From Chloroflexota bacterium (GTDB taxonomy: Bacteria; Chloroflexota; Chloroflexia; Chloroflexales; Herpetosiphonaceae): 64,000 nt of DNA. Of the stretch, positions 25,470 through 34,875 are shown piece after piece. How positions within the stretch are numbered: the stretch's first letter is position 1; every line of letters begins with the position of its first letter. Position numbers and translations under genes: made by a program. The stretch covers positions 124,001 to 188,000 of the forward strand of contig JAIUOC010000004.1 of the NCBI GenBank assembly GCA_020161265.1. Direction: 5' to 3'. Under the pieces are notes generated by a model, which saw only the letters and a list, made by a program, of their open reading frames with translations, was not told the origin of the DNA and did not search any database.

Positions 25470-28400
25470 TTATGGTTTACTTTGACCGAGTTGGCTTTGA
25501 AAAAAGCTAACCAGCTTTTCAAAGGCCGTTCGGGTATCAGCATAGGTTGTGTTGAATGTTGGATCGGCTGCACCCATTTTGTCCATTTCGGCCAAAGCTA
25601 GTTGGACTTGGGTCAAACCTGCATCATAGCGTTGGCTATCGCTCAACACTTGGGTGTACATCTGACGATACGACATATCGCCTGGCTTGCTGGCAATCGC
25701 TCGCTCGAAGCCCGTCAAGAAGCTATCAAACACTGCTGGATCGCTTTGCATCGAGGCAAAGGTTGCTTGGACACGGGCCGTGCGTTCGGCTGGCAACTCT
25801 GCTACGTCAACCAAGCCACTGCTGCTCAGCGCCCGTGGATCAAGCGCCAAGGCGTTGGCAAAGGCTAAAGCTGCATTAGGCAAATCGCCCTTGCGGCGGT
25901 AGGCCTCGCCCAAGCGAATAAAATTGAGCGACCATAATGGATCTAGTGTGGTCGCTTTGGTCAATTCGGCAATCGCTGTATCGTATTCTTGGCGATACAA
26001 ATACAACATAGCCCATTGACCAGTCAACTCAACATCCTGAGGCGCGACCGTATGGGCTCGTTTGTAGGCCTCAATCGCGGCATCAAGGTGAGCGCGTGCG
26101 CCTTCAGGGTCGCTTTGCTCGGTGTTACGGAACCACGATGAATGCAAACGGCCTAAGTTAGCCGGATGATCCTTGTTCTGGGGATTGAGCCGCTGGGCTT
26201 CTTCCAACGCCAAGCGGGCATAATCGAGCACTTGCAATGGCCCAAACTTGGTCAAGAAATCACGGGCAACCGTTTGCAAACCAGCCACGCTATATTCAGC
26301 GTCGGGCAAATCGGCAAGTTCAGCATCGGGCAATGGGCGACTATTCAGCACTTGGGCAATCGCCGCATTTTGATTTTCGCTGACCAACTTGTTTTGCTCA
26401 ATGCTCAAATCGGTGGCCAAGGTCATCAAGGCTCGCCCGTACATCAAGAAATATAAATCTTCATTAGGTGCATGTTCGACAGCATCCTGAATCGCAGCAA
26501 AGCCCAAAAGATGCTGGTCGAGGCCTTGGCCCTGGTCGATAAATTGTTTGCCCTGCAAATAGCGCATATCAGCAAAAATATTATCGAGGTTGAGGAACCA
26601 GACCAACAGCAGCACAATCGGCACAACGACTGCATACAAAATTCGTGCAGGAGCCGCGCCAGTTACGCCGCTGCTGGTACGACCACGGCCAGCGGGGTTA
26701 CGGCGAGCATTTTGGGCGGCTTGGCGTTTGGTGCCAGCTTTGGCCGGGGTCGATTCGGCGGCTTCTTCAACGACTGGTGCTGCCACAACCGCTGGCTTTG
26801 TGCCAAGTTGATAGGCTCCAGCGTGTGCCCCAGCAAGTATGCCAACCGCCATAATCACCCAGGTATAGAGCAACGACGAAACAATTGGAATCCCAAATAG
26901 GTTTTCGACAAAATTGGCGGCAACCGCCGAAAGCACAGTGATAATCAACAATTGCCACGTAAAGCTCAGCGATGCTTCAAGCGGCTTGGCATAGCCCAAC
27001 CATGTGGCGAGCCCAACCACCAACAAGCCCACACTACCAGCAATCAAACCAAGTGCGAGGCTCTTCAAAAACACTGCAAAAAAGATGCCAATTCCCAGCA
27101 TAAAGAGCGTGGTTAGCCCCAAATTGATCAGCCGTGGAATCCGCAGCAGCCGCAGCATAATAATTAAGAATGAGCCAAATAAGAATAAATGGCTAAACAA
27201 GCCAATCGCACCTTTAGTGACCAATTCGTCCAACAAGGCTTGGTGCGAACGGTCGGGCGAAGCCCCGCGCGATTCATAATTGGCCAAACGGGGCGGATAA
27301 AATGGGTTGTAGGCCACAAACATCGATTCCGGCCCCCAACCAATTGCCGTGCGCAACGGATTGCTCAAGGCCAAACCAACTGCGCCTTGGGTATGCTCAT
27401 CGCCACGCCAAATCAAAACCCGCACCAAACCAGTGCCGCCATCAGTTTCAAGCAAGTTGCCCAAACGGCTGATATAGCGGTTGCTTTGGCGTAGCCCACT
27501 AAAACTGCTTGGATCAGTATTGAGCACAACTAAGAAGGCTGATCCGGCGAGGGCCAGCACAACCCATGCACTCAGCGCCGCGCCAAAAACGCGTTTGAAA
27601 CTGGTGCTGCGTAGGCCTTGCAATAAAAAGAGGGTGAAGAAGACGAAAATGCTTACGAACATGCCGATTTGTGGGCCACGGCTTTGGGTGAAGAAGATAA
27701 TGACAATCGTGAACAGGCTTAACCCCGCATAGATTGCCGCACTGAGCCATTGCACAATTGCATGGGCTGCTGCTTCGCTACGGCGTGGCAAGGCTAGCAC
27801 TAAGCCATAAAAACCAAAATAGGCCGCCATCGCCAACAAAAACCAGGTACGAAAATCGCTAGCCCGCTTAGCGGTTGCCATATCAAGGTTGTAGCAGGTT
27901 TCGCTAATTGTGCCTTGGCATTGGTCGGCAGTTAAATAACCACCCAACACCAAACTCAGCATATACAGCAAAATCAAGCCGCCAGGCAGATATAAGCGCC
28001 AATCAGTACGGCTGCGGGTACTGGTTACCCACGAAATTAAGGGCAAGGTACTGCCAGCCACAATCACCGACATTGGGAAGATCCACCAATGGCCGATGCC
28101 CAGCAAGGGTGCTTGCAGTAATGCTCCCAACTTGAGGGTGGCATATAAGAGGCTTAATTGGCCAAGCGGAATCAAGCCCAAGGTGACAAACCACGCTGCA
28201 TCTAAACCAACCGAGTTTGTAGCTTCACTTTCAGCACGTTTGGTCGCCATCACGCTGGTAATCAAGCGATACAACATAAAGGGCAGGGTTAAAATCAAAT
28301 AGGCTGCCACAAAAATCGAGTTGCCCATGCTTGAGGCAACCCGCGCCGCAGTATCGCCAGCCCATGGCAAGGGGTCGCTGCGCTGATACTGCACCCAACC

Positions 28401-28874
28401 ATAGCCCAAGGTTGGCAAGGTCGTGGCAATAATCACCGTAATAATCCGCTCAAGTTGCTCGCGGCGGCGCACATGGGCCAGCATTGCCCCAAACACCACG
28501 ACATACGAGAAATTGGTGTAAAAGCCTTGAAGCCGATTATAGCCGCCAAAAAAGCTGGTAAACACCAACACTGAAGTGAGCGTGGTAAAGAAAAAGACCC
28601 CAACATAAACGATAGCCGGAGCAACCAATGGCGAGCGCCACCAATCACGCCAACGCGGCCACGAACGAAAAACTTGGCCGCGTTCAAGCCAATTGATAAT
28701 CCACGCACCGCCAAGGATCATCACGATTGAGCGCAAGGCCACCGCTTTATCTGGCTCAAAGTGGCGGTCACTGAGCAAACTAAAATAGACCGGGATCATT
28801 GCTAAAGCCAATAGCCAGCAGGCTTCCATCACCCGCCGCGACCATAGGCTGATCGTTGTCTCGCGTGAATCCAA
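25470..28874 (-). CDS. O-antigen-ligase-like membrane protein with C-terminal TPR domain
   Basis: A protein of about 1134 residues. The first 700 residues hold many membrane helices with the Wzy/WaaL-type signature SPDRSHQALLDELVTKGAIG after a large loop. A basic, Ala/Arg-rich linker (about 710-745) leads to one more helix and then a soluble region of tetratricopeptide repeats (about 830-1120). WaaL/Wzy-like enzymes join or polymerise lipid-linked glycans, and TPR tails in such proteins bind partners; this role is inferred. I favour a TTG start at 28874 because AAGGAG lies 6 bases before it; an ATG at 28895 has no ribosome site. Confidence 0.82.
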   Translation of the reverse strand: MDSRETTISLWSRRVMEACWLLALAMIPVYFSLLSDRHFEPDKAVALRSIVMILGGAWIINWLERGQVFRSWPRWRDWWRSPLVAPAIVYVGVFFFTTLTSVLVFTSFFGGYNRLQGFYTNFSYVVVFGAMLAHVRRREQLERIITVIIATTLPTLGYGWVQYQRSDPLPWAGDTAARVASSMGNSIFVAAYLILTLPFMLYRLITSVMATKRAESEATNSVGLDAAWFVTLGLIPLGQLSLLYATLKLGALLQAPLLGIGHWWIFPMSVIVAGSTLPLISWVTSTRSRTDWRLYLPGGLILLYMLSLVLGGYLTADQCQGTISETCYNLDMATAKRASDFRTWFLLAMAAYFGFYGLVLALPRRSEAAAHAIVQWLSAAIYAGLSLFTIVIIFFTQSRGPQIGMFVSIFVFFTLFLLQGLRSTSFKRVFGAALSAWVVLALAGSAFLVVLNTDPSSFSGLRQSNRYISRLGNLLETDGGTGLVRVLIWRGDEHTQGAVGLALSNPLRTAIGWGPESMFVAYNPFYPPRLANYESRGASPDRSHQALLDELVTKGAIGLFSHLFLFGSFLIIMLRLLRIPRLINLGLTTLFMLGIGIFFAVFLKSLALGLIAGSVGLLVVGLATWLGYAKPLEASLSFTWQLLIITVLSAVAANFVENLFGIPIVSSLLYTWVIMAVGILAGAHAGAYQLGTKPAVVAAPVVEEAAESTPAKAGTKRQAAQNARRNPAGRGRTSSGVTGAAPARILYAVVVPIVLLLVWFLNLDNIFADMRYLQGKQFIDQGQGLDQHLLGFAAIQDAVEHAPNEDLYFLMYGRALMTLATDLSIEQNKLVSENQNAAIAQVLNSRPLPDAELADLPDAEYSVAGLQTVARDFLTKFGPLQVLDYARLALEEAQRLNPQNKDHPANLGRLHSSWFRNTEQSDPEGARAHLDAAIEAYKRAHTVAPQDVELTGQWAMLYLYRQEYDTAIAELTKATTLDPLWSLNFIRLGEAYRRKGDLPNAALAFANALALDPRALSSSGLVDVAELPAERTARVQATFASMQSDPAVFDSFLTGFERAIASKPGDMSYRQMYTQVLSDSQRYDAGLTQVQLALAEMDKMGAADPTFNTTYADTRTAFEKLVSFFQSQLGQSKP

Positions 28875-28913
28875 GGCACACTCCTTCAAAGGCATGGGTA
28901 TCTGAATTTCAAG

Positions 28914-30677
28914 TTATGGGTTGCTGGTTGCCAGTTTGTAGTTGGCAGCCCGTTCGAGCATGGCGCTGGCCGAGCGACGGCTAGCTTCGCTCACTGGTGT
29001 TCCATCAAGCATCGCCGCTAGTTCTTCGATGCGTTCTTGTTCGCTGAGTGGTTGCACAAAGGTTTGGGTGCGTTGGTTGATAACTTGCTTGGCAATCGCA
29101 AAATGGCAATCACCAAAAGCGGCAACTTGAGGCAAGTGGGTAATACACAACACTTGATGGGCATCGCTAATGCCCCATAATTTTTCACCGACCACATGGC
29201 CAGCCCGTCCCCCAACTCCCACATCAACTTCATCAAAAACCAGGGTTGGCACACTATCAACTGCTGAAAGAATTGATTTCATCGCCAAGAGCAAGCGTGC
29301 CGATTCACCACCAGAGGCAATTTTGGCCAATGGTTTGAGCGGCTCGCCAGGGTTGGGGCTGAGTAAAAACTCAATCTGATCAACCCCCGTGCGATCAAAT
29401 GCTAGATACTGATCATCGATTAATACGCCTTGTGGGTCGCTGCGCTGCGATAATTGCACATGAAATTTAACATGCGGCATGGCTAAATCGCTCATGGCAG
29501 CGGCAATCCGCCCAGCCAATTCATCGCCTGCTTGGCGACGACGGCGGCTCAGTTCAGCCGCAGCAATGCCAATATTCGCCAGCAATTGCTGTTCTTGTTG
29601 CACCAATTCGGCAATATGCTCAGCGCTATAGTGCAAGGTTTCGAGTTCGTCGCTGGCGCTAGTCAAGCGTTCGAGCAATTCAGCAGCATCGGCAGCGCGA
29701 TATTTTTTGGCTAAATCGCGCAACTCAGCTAAGCGATCTTCGATCACTTCGAGGCGGCCTGGCTCAAACTCTAGCCGATCACGATAAACCCGCACGCCCT
29801 CGATCACATCGTCAAGCCGATAGCGCACTTCAAGGGTTTGCTCGTTCAATCCAGCCAAACTTGGGTCTAACCGCAGCAATTCGCTCAACAGATTCGCCAC
29901 ATCATCAAGGCTATCGACAATTGAACGAGTGGCTGAACGCCGTTCGCTGGCTGGCGTACCAGTTCGCAACAAACGATACATCGTATCAACCGTACCCGTG
30001 ATTTTAGCACTATTTTGCAATAAACCGCGTTCGTTGGTTAACGTAGCCTCTTCGCCAGCGATCAACTTGGCGTTGGTCAATTCCTCAACCAAAAAGGTCA
30101 ATTCTTCGATGCGTTCGAGGCGACGTGCTTCGGCATTGCGCAAGGTGCTAATTTGGCTGCGCACAGCTTCAATCGCGATCACTTGCTGGCTCAGTTGTTC
30201 GCGATCGGCGACAACTCCAGCATAGCGATCGAGCATTTCGGCGTGGGTGCGCACATTGAACAAGGTTTGGCTATCGTTTTGGCCGTGAATATCAACCAAG
30301 CGCCCGCCAATATCACGCAACACGGCACTACTCACGGCGCGACCATTAATTCGGGCAACGCTCCGCCCGCTGGCTCCATGAATTTCACGGGTCAGAATAA
30401 TCTGATCATCATCAGCGCCATCAAGGCCATATTCGGCTAAAATAGGCAGAATATCAGGGCGATCAGCCAGCGTGAAGATGCCTTCAACCCGGGCTTGATT
30501 GCTTCCAGCTCGCACAAAGCTTGGATCGCTCCGTTCGCCGCGTAACATGCCGAGTGCATCAATCATAATTGACTTACCGGCTCCGGTTTCACCCGTCAGC
30601 ACATTAAAGGCCGGGGTAAAGTGCAGGCGTACTTGGTCAATAATTGCGAAATCGGCAATAAATAATTCTAGCAGCAT
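28914..30677 (-). CDS. recN: DNA repair protein RecN
   Basis: A 587-residue SMC-like ATPase used in double-strand break repair. The N-terminal half has FNVLTGETGAGKSIMIDAL (Walker A). Long coiled coils lie at about 160-230 and 300-400. The C-terminal half carries LAKIASGGESARLLLAMK (signature) and PTLVFDEVDVGVGG (Walker B). Length is normal for the family. A TGGTACAAT extended -10 lies on the minus strand about 70 bases upstream (30745-30753). Confidence 0.96.
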   Translation of the reverse strand: MLLELFIADFAIIDQVRLHFTPAFNVLTGETGAGKSIMIDALGMLRGERSDPSFVRAGSNQARVEGIFTLADRPDILPILAEYGLDGADDDQIILTREIHGASGRSVARINGRAVSSAVLRDIGGRLVDIHGQNDSQTLFNVRTHAEMLDRYAGVVADREQLSQQVIAIEAVRSQISTLRNAEARRLERIEELTFLVEELTNAKLIAGEEATLTNERGLLQNSAKITGTVDTMYRLLRTGTPASERRSATRSIVDSLDDVANLLSELLRLDPSLAGLNEQTLEVRYRLDDVIEGVRVYRDRLEFEPGRLEVIEDRLAELRDLAKKYRAADAAELLERLTSASDELETLHYSAEHIAELVQQEQQLLANIGIAAAELSRRRRQAGDELAGRIAAAMSDLAMPHVKFHVQLSQRSDPQGVLIDDQYLAFDRTGVDQIEFLLSPNPGEPLKPLAKIASGGESARLLLAMKSILSAVDSVPTLVFDEVDVGVGGRAGHVVGEKLWGISDAHQVLCITHLPQVAAFGDCHFAIAKQVINQRTQTFVQPLSEQERIEELAAMLDGTPVSEASRRSASAMLERAANYKLATSNP

Positions 30678-30935
30678 AGACTCTCGTGTTTGCCCTAAAA
30701 AAAACAGCCGTTTGCGAACACCACAACGAGCTGCATGTAGACCAATTGTACCATATTCGCTTTAGATAGCCCATTTGATTCAATCGCCAAACGTGGCTGA
30801 TCAGCCGAGATTTGCTGGTCACGAACCTGCTGTAGATATTTGTTGTTGCTTTCTCTGGTACAATGCCAAGGTTGCGAGTGCCTTGAGCGATTGCAATCAC
30901 ATCCTTATTAATATGGTTATTCGAGATTAGATAAT

Positions 30936-31901
30936 ATGACTGATCAATTACCACCAACCCAGCCACGCCAACCCCAACCATCGCAGGCGCGGCCCGAAGC
31001 AGCCCCACCACAAGTTGCCGATGCCCAATTACGTCAGTTGGTCGTAGCTTTAGATAACGTCAACGATCCCAATCATGAACGGGCCGAGGATGATCTGATT
31101 CGTTTGGGTGCGCAGGCTGTGCCATTGCTGATCGATGCGCTTGATCCACGTTACCCATGGTTACGGGCTTATCGCGCTGCCGAAGCTCTCGGCCAAATTG
31201 GTGATGGCCGTGCCAGCCGTCCCTTGAGCCAAGCCTTAAATCACCCCAACAGCAATGTGCGCTGGGCCGCTGTGCGAGCGTTGGGCAAGGTTGGTGATGG
31301 TCGAGCCTTGTTGGCCTTACGCCGCACTGCCCGCGATGATCGTAGCCGCACCAGTTGGGGCGAGCCTGTAGCTGCTAGTGCTGCTGCAACGTTACGCGAA
31401 ATGCAACGCACCAGCACAATCCTGCGACTTTCCGATCCCATTCGGATTGCCTTGTTGGTTGCGGTAGCCTTCTTTGCCTTGTTTTGGGCTAATGATCGGA
31501 TTACCACCGTGCGCGGCGCAATTAACGAGTCGAATCATGCAGTTTGGGGCACTGCCGTTACGCCAATTTTGCCAACCGCAACCCCAGTCAGCGAAGATCT
31601 CAGCAGCGAAGAAGATCCTGAAGAGGATTTGGTTGAGGAAACGCCCACGGTTGATCCGGCGGCGACCCCAACCTTGGCTCCGGCAACTGCTACTGTGGTC
31701 GCCCCAACTGCCAATGTTCGGCCAGCCCCAAATACCAACAACGACCCAATCGCCCAGTTGAAAGCTGGCGATAGCGTGCAAGTGCTTGGTCAATCTGGCG
31801 ATTGGTATGAAATTCAGTTGCCCGATGGCACTGGCCGCGGTTGGGTAGCCTCAAGTGTGCTTGGCCCACCAAGTGGCCCTGTGCCAACGGTTACCAATTA
31901 A
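30936..31901 (+). CDS. HEAT-repeat / SH3b membrane protein
   Basis: A 321-residue protein. A Pro/Gln-rich N-terminus precedes about three HEAT (PBS-lyase-type) repeats at 30-150, e.g. RAAEALGQIGDGRASRPL and RWAAVRALGKVGDGRA. One membrane helix (about 168-187) comes next, then an acidic and Pro/Thr-rich linker, and a bacterial SH3 domain (about 245-315) with NVRPAPNTN and GDWYEIQLPDG. The SH3 part would be outside the cell and the HEAT part inside, a layout suited to a scaffold. No enzyme motif is seen. A heptad repeat begins directly after the stop. Confidence 0.8.
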   Translation: MTDQLPPTQPRQPQPSQARPEAAPPQVADAQLRQLVVALDNVNDPNHERAEDDLIRLGAQAVPLLIDALDPRYPWLRAYRAAEALGQIGDGRASRPLSQALNHPNSNVRWAAVRALGKVGDGRALLALRRTARDDRSRTSWGEPVAASAAATLREMQRTSTILRLSDPIRIALLVAVAFFALFWANDRITTVRGAINESNHAVWGTAVTPILPTATPVSEDLSSEEDPEEDLVEETPTVDPAATPTLAPATATVVAPTANVRPAPNTNNDPIAQLKAGDSVQVLGQSGDWYEIQLPDGTGRGWVASSVLGPPSGPVPTVTN

Positions 31902-31924
31902 AGAGCATAGAACATAGAACATAA
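31902..31924 (+). repeat. Heptad array, family A (AGCATAG/AACATAG)
   Basis: Units of 7 bases: AGCATAG, AACATAG and AACATA, starting right after the HEAT/SH3 stop codon. The first 23 bases are identical to the array at 59051-59073. It is the inverted partner of 32170-32200; together they bracket the 304-base gap 31902-32205. Confidence 0.8.
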
Positions 31925-31982
31925 GGGTCGGGCTGTACTAGCTCGATCCTTATTGTTTAACCCAGTGGCGCAAAGGATACAT

Positions 31983-32065
31983 GGCTACAGGCTGAAGGCT
32001 CTCGGCTATTGGAACAATTGTTTGTATTTCAACTCAAGCTCCGCTAGCCCATAGCCTAGAGCCTC
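31983..32065. repeat. Inner inverted pair of GGCTxxx heptads
   Basis: Four GGCT-led heptads at 31983-32010 (GGCTACA, GGCTGAA, GGCTCTC, GGCTATT) face TAGCCCA, TAGCCTA and GAGCCTC at 32045-32065. This second inverted pair is nested inside the family A pair. Between 31956 and 31972 lies TTTAACCCAGTGGCGCA, which matches the reverse complement of 36376-36392 with one mismatch. Confidence 0.65.
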
Positions 32066-32169
32066 GCTTCGGGTAATTCGGGCAATTCGTGACAAAAACC
32101 GCTCTTCATGGATTCATGTAAACTTGCCAACTTCGAGTATGATAGCCTTATAGTGATACGTATCGATTA

Positions 32170-32200
32170 CTATGTTCTATGTTCTTTGCTCTATGTTCTA
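32170..32200 (-). repeat. Heptad array, family A, inverted copy
   Basis: A 31-base array of TATGTTC/TATGCTC-type heptads ending 5 bases before the ATG of the AAA ATPase gene. It occupies the place of the ribosome binding site. The same arrangement occurs at 59197-59227. Confidence 0.8.
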
Positions 32201-32205
32201 AATAT

Positions 32206-33294
32206 ATGACACAAGCCTATTTTTCAACCACACCCATCCACGATCCGCGCGACTTTGTTGGGCGTGAACGTGAGATTGTTCAAATTAACGAAGCGCTGGC
32301 GGCTGGTCGCTCGTGTGCAGTGATCGGCCCACCAGGTAGCGGTAAAACATCGTTGCTGCATCATATTGGTCAAGCTGTGGCCATGGTGCTCGACGAGCCG
32401 CCCCAAGTGGTTTTCCTGAGCCTAGCGCGAGTTAACGAAGCGCGTGATTTGTATTCGCCAATGTTGCGGGCATTGCGAGCCAATGGCGACGATGAACTAA
32501 GTCTAACTCAAGCTTTTCACGAAGCTACAACACCACCGATGTTGCTGCTACTCGATGATTTAGAATCGGCGGGCATGGGCTGGATTGGGGTAGTTCGCAG
32601 TGCTTTACGCGGTTGGGTTAACGAGGGCTTTTTGCAAATTGTCGCTGCTAGCAGCCAACCACTTGATCGGATTGCCGCTGATTTGCAAAGCACGCTCAGC
32701 CAAATTAGCCTAGCGCCCATGCCTGAACGCGAAATCCGTAGTTTGATCACGACCCTGACCCAAAATGCCAACTTGAATCCAGATCCCACCACGATCAGCC
32801 AAGTGATTAAATTGGCAGGTGGCTACCCAGCAGCGATCAAATTAGCTTTAGAACTTTGGGCACATTCGCAAGCCACCACCCAATTTGATTGGCAACAGCT
32901 GTTTCGTGAGAAGCAACAAGCTGCCTATGCTGGCAGTTCGGCTGCTGGTTATAGCACTGCGATTGAAAGCGAAGCCTTGCCAACCAAGGTTAAACAACAT
33001 CCAGTTCAGCCGAGCAAGCCTGCTGCCAAGCCCGAAGAACCCCAACGCCCGCGCAGCTACAAAGCCGACGATCCCAGCGAATTTTTGATTATGCTGATTT
33101 TATTGTCGTTGGCGGTGCTGATTGGCTATTTAGTTGGCTCATGGCTGGGCTGGTTTGTGGCTGGCTTGATCTTGCTGATTTGGGTTGGCTTGGCCCATGC
33201 GATGGTACGCTGGCGTGGCAACGGCGCACTCAGCCATATCTATGTACGAGCCACGCGCTGGTTGCCCGTGGTTGGCCGCTTTGCCCCCAAATAA
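32206..33294 (+). CDS. Membrane-tethered AAA ATPase
   Basis: A 362-residue protein. Residues 17-23 hold FVGRERE, typical of STAND/ORC-like ATPases. Walker A is GPPGSGKT at 41-48, and Walker B is MLLLLDDLES near 113-122. A small helical lid domain (about 165-225) is followed by a Pro/Lys-rich linker and two membrane helices (about 290-335). Its function is unknown. The ATG at 32206 is taken because it begins the conserved region, but no ribosome site is visible: a heptad array lies directly upstream. It may be leaderless or coupled in some other way. Confidence 0.75.
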   Translation: MTQAYFSTTPIHDPRDFVGREREIVQINEALAAGRSCAVIGPPGSGKTSLLHHIGQAVAMVLDEPPQVVFLSLARVNEARDLYSPMLRALRANGDDELSLTQAFHEATTPPMLLLLDDLESAGMGWIGVVRSALRGWVNEGFLQIVAASSQPLDRIAADLQSTLSQISLAPMPEREIRSLITTLTQNANLNPDPTTISQVIKLAGGYPAAIKLALELWAHSQATTQFDWQQLFREKQQAAYAGSSAAGYSTAIESEALPTKVKQHPVQPSKPAAKPEEPQRPRSYKADDPSEFLIMLILLSLAVLIGYLVGSWLGWFVAGLILLIWVGLAHAMVRWRGNGALSHIYVRATRWLPVVGRFAPK

Positions 33295-33537
33295 TTCCCA
33301 CGCATGCTGATTGGCACTAGGACTAAGAACCTACTACGTTCTGGTGAAAAACTATGGTATCATCAGCCGCAGTTAGGCGAACCAAAGGCTCACACGCTTA
33401 ATTCAACATCCTAGAAATTTGACTGTGCTGGTTAGCAATCATCATTTGCTGCCGACTTTGCGAAATATGGTACAATCGCATTTTTAGAATACTCGTAAAG
33501 CTCGCAAGCGATGATATTGCACAACAAGGAGGTTGGC

Positions 33538-34524
33538 ATGAAGCTGGAGCGTAATTTGGGGTTTGATCTCCAACGGGCAACCGAAGCGGCTGCGTTACGT
33601 TCAGCCCGCTGGATGGGTCGGGGCGATAAGAACGAAGCTGATGGTGCGGCGGTCGATGCGATGCGGTTTGCCCTCAATGCCACCGATATGGATGGAATTG
33701 TGGTTATCGGCGAAGGCGAAAAAGACGAAGCACCCATGCTCTACATTGGCGAGCAGATCGGCAACGGCAGCGAACCACGGGTTGATATTGCGGTTGATCC
33801 AGTTGAAGGCACGACCTTGCTAGCCCAAGGGATGCCGGGGGCAATTGCGGTCGTCGCAGCAGCCGAACGTGGCAGTCTATTCAACCCACCTGGGATCGTC
33901 TACATGGATAAAATTGCCGTTGGCGAATCGGCCAAGGGCAGTATCGATATCAACGCTTCGGTTGAAGACAACATCCGCAGCGTTGCCAAAGCACTTAAAA
34001 AACGGGTCGAAGATGTAACGGTCATTGTGCTTGATCGGCCTCGCCATCACGATGTTATTGCGCGGATTCGTGAAATGGGAGCGCGGATTAAACTGATTTT
34101 GCATGGTGACGTTGCAGCCAGCCTCATGCCGAGCATGCTTGAGGCTCCCGCAGATATTCTCATGGGCATTGGCGGAGCACCCGAGTCGGTGATTTCGGCC
34201 TGCGCCATGAAGTGTACTGGTGGCGAGATTCAGTGTAAGCTCTGGCCGCGTAATGACCGTGAGCGTGACCTAGCCCGTCAGAACGGCTTGAATCTCGACA
34301 AAGTGTACACGACCAACGATTTGGTACAAGGAGACAATATTTTTTGGGCGGCGACGGGAATTACGACCGGAGATTTTCTCAAGGGCGTACAATTTTTTGG
34401 GTGGGGTGCTACCACTCACTCGTTAGTGATGCGTTCGGCCTCTGGCACAGTACGCTACATCGAGTCTCGTCACCGTTGGGATAAATTGATGCGGATTTCA
34501 GATTTGCCGTTTGCCGAGCACTAA
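33538..34524 (+). CDS. glpX: Fructose-1,6-bisphosphatase class II (GlpX)
   Basis: A 328-residue GlpX-type enzyme that removes the 1-phosphate of fructose-1,6-bisphosphate in gluconeogenesis. Key features are AMRFALNATDMDG, VVIGEGEKDEAPMLY, the metal and phosphate site VDPVEGTTLLAQ, and GIGGAPESVISA. The ATG at 33538 follows AAGGAGG; an earlier ATG 27 bases upstream has no site. An extended -10 (TGGTACAAT) sits at about 33469-33477. Confidence 0.96.
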   Translation: MKLERNLGFDLQRATEAAALRSARWMGRGDKNEADGAAVDAMRFALNATDMDGIVVIGEGEKDEAPMLYIGEQIGNGSEPRVDIAVDPVEGTTLLAQGMPGAIAVVAAAERGSLFNPPGIVYMDKIAVGESAKGSIDINASVEDNIRSVAKALKKRVEDVTVIVLDRPRHHDVIARIREMGARIKLILHGDVAASLMPSMLEAPADILMGIGGAPESVISACAMKCTGGEIQCKLWPRNDRERDLARQNGLNLDKVYTTNDLVQGDNIFWAATGITTGDFLKGVQFFGWGATTHSLVMRSASGTVRYIESRHRWDKLMRISDLPFAEH

Positions 34525-34564
34525 ATATACCGTCACTGTTTGCGTTAGAAATTGCTTAAAATCG

Positions 34565-34601
34565 AGCAACGTCATGATTAAAAATGGCGTTGCTTGCTTT
34601 T
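34565..34601 (+). terminator. Terminator of glpX, overlapping the rho promoter
   Basis: AGCAACG (34565-34571) pairs with CGTTGCT (34588-34594) and is followed by TGCTTTT. Its right arm contains the -35 of the rho promoter. Confidence 0.65.
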
Positions 34602-34618
34602 GTCAGTCGTGGTATACT
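34590..34618 (+). promoter_or_regulatory. Promoter of rho
   Basis: TTGCTT (34590-34595), a 17-base spacer and TATACT (34613-34618) preceded by TGG. The leader would be about 250 bases long. Confidence 0.65.
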
Positions 34619-34635
34619 GCGTGCGACGCATTTGG

Positions 34636-34690
34636 GAATCCCCTTCCAGCGTCACATTCACACATCTCCAAACAGCAGCCAACTTTTTAA
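34636..34690 (+). promoter_or_regulatory. C-rich, G-poor segment of the rho leader (possible rut site)
   Basis: This stretch soon after the predicted transcript start is rich in C and poor in G, with repeated YC dinucleotides (CCCCTTCC, CACATTCACACATCTCC). Rho loads on such RNA, and rho genes in other bacteria are controlled by their own product. The rest of the leader up to 34860 shows nothing I can name. Confidence 0.4.
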
Positions 34691-34875
34691 AACGCAACTG
34701 ATTAGTTACATCCCCTCACAAGATCGCTTCCCATTGTGGGCACGTCCGTGAACGCATGGTTGTGCGGCATATTGGCTGAACTATGCTATTAGTTCGCCAC
34801 GCAACGCCATTGATTTTTTGAAGAGGTCGGATGATGCACGCCCGCTGTAAGAATTCATCGTAGGAGGATAGCACG

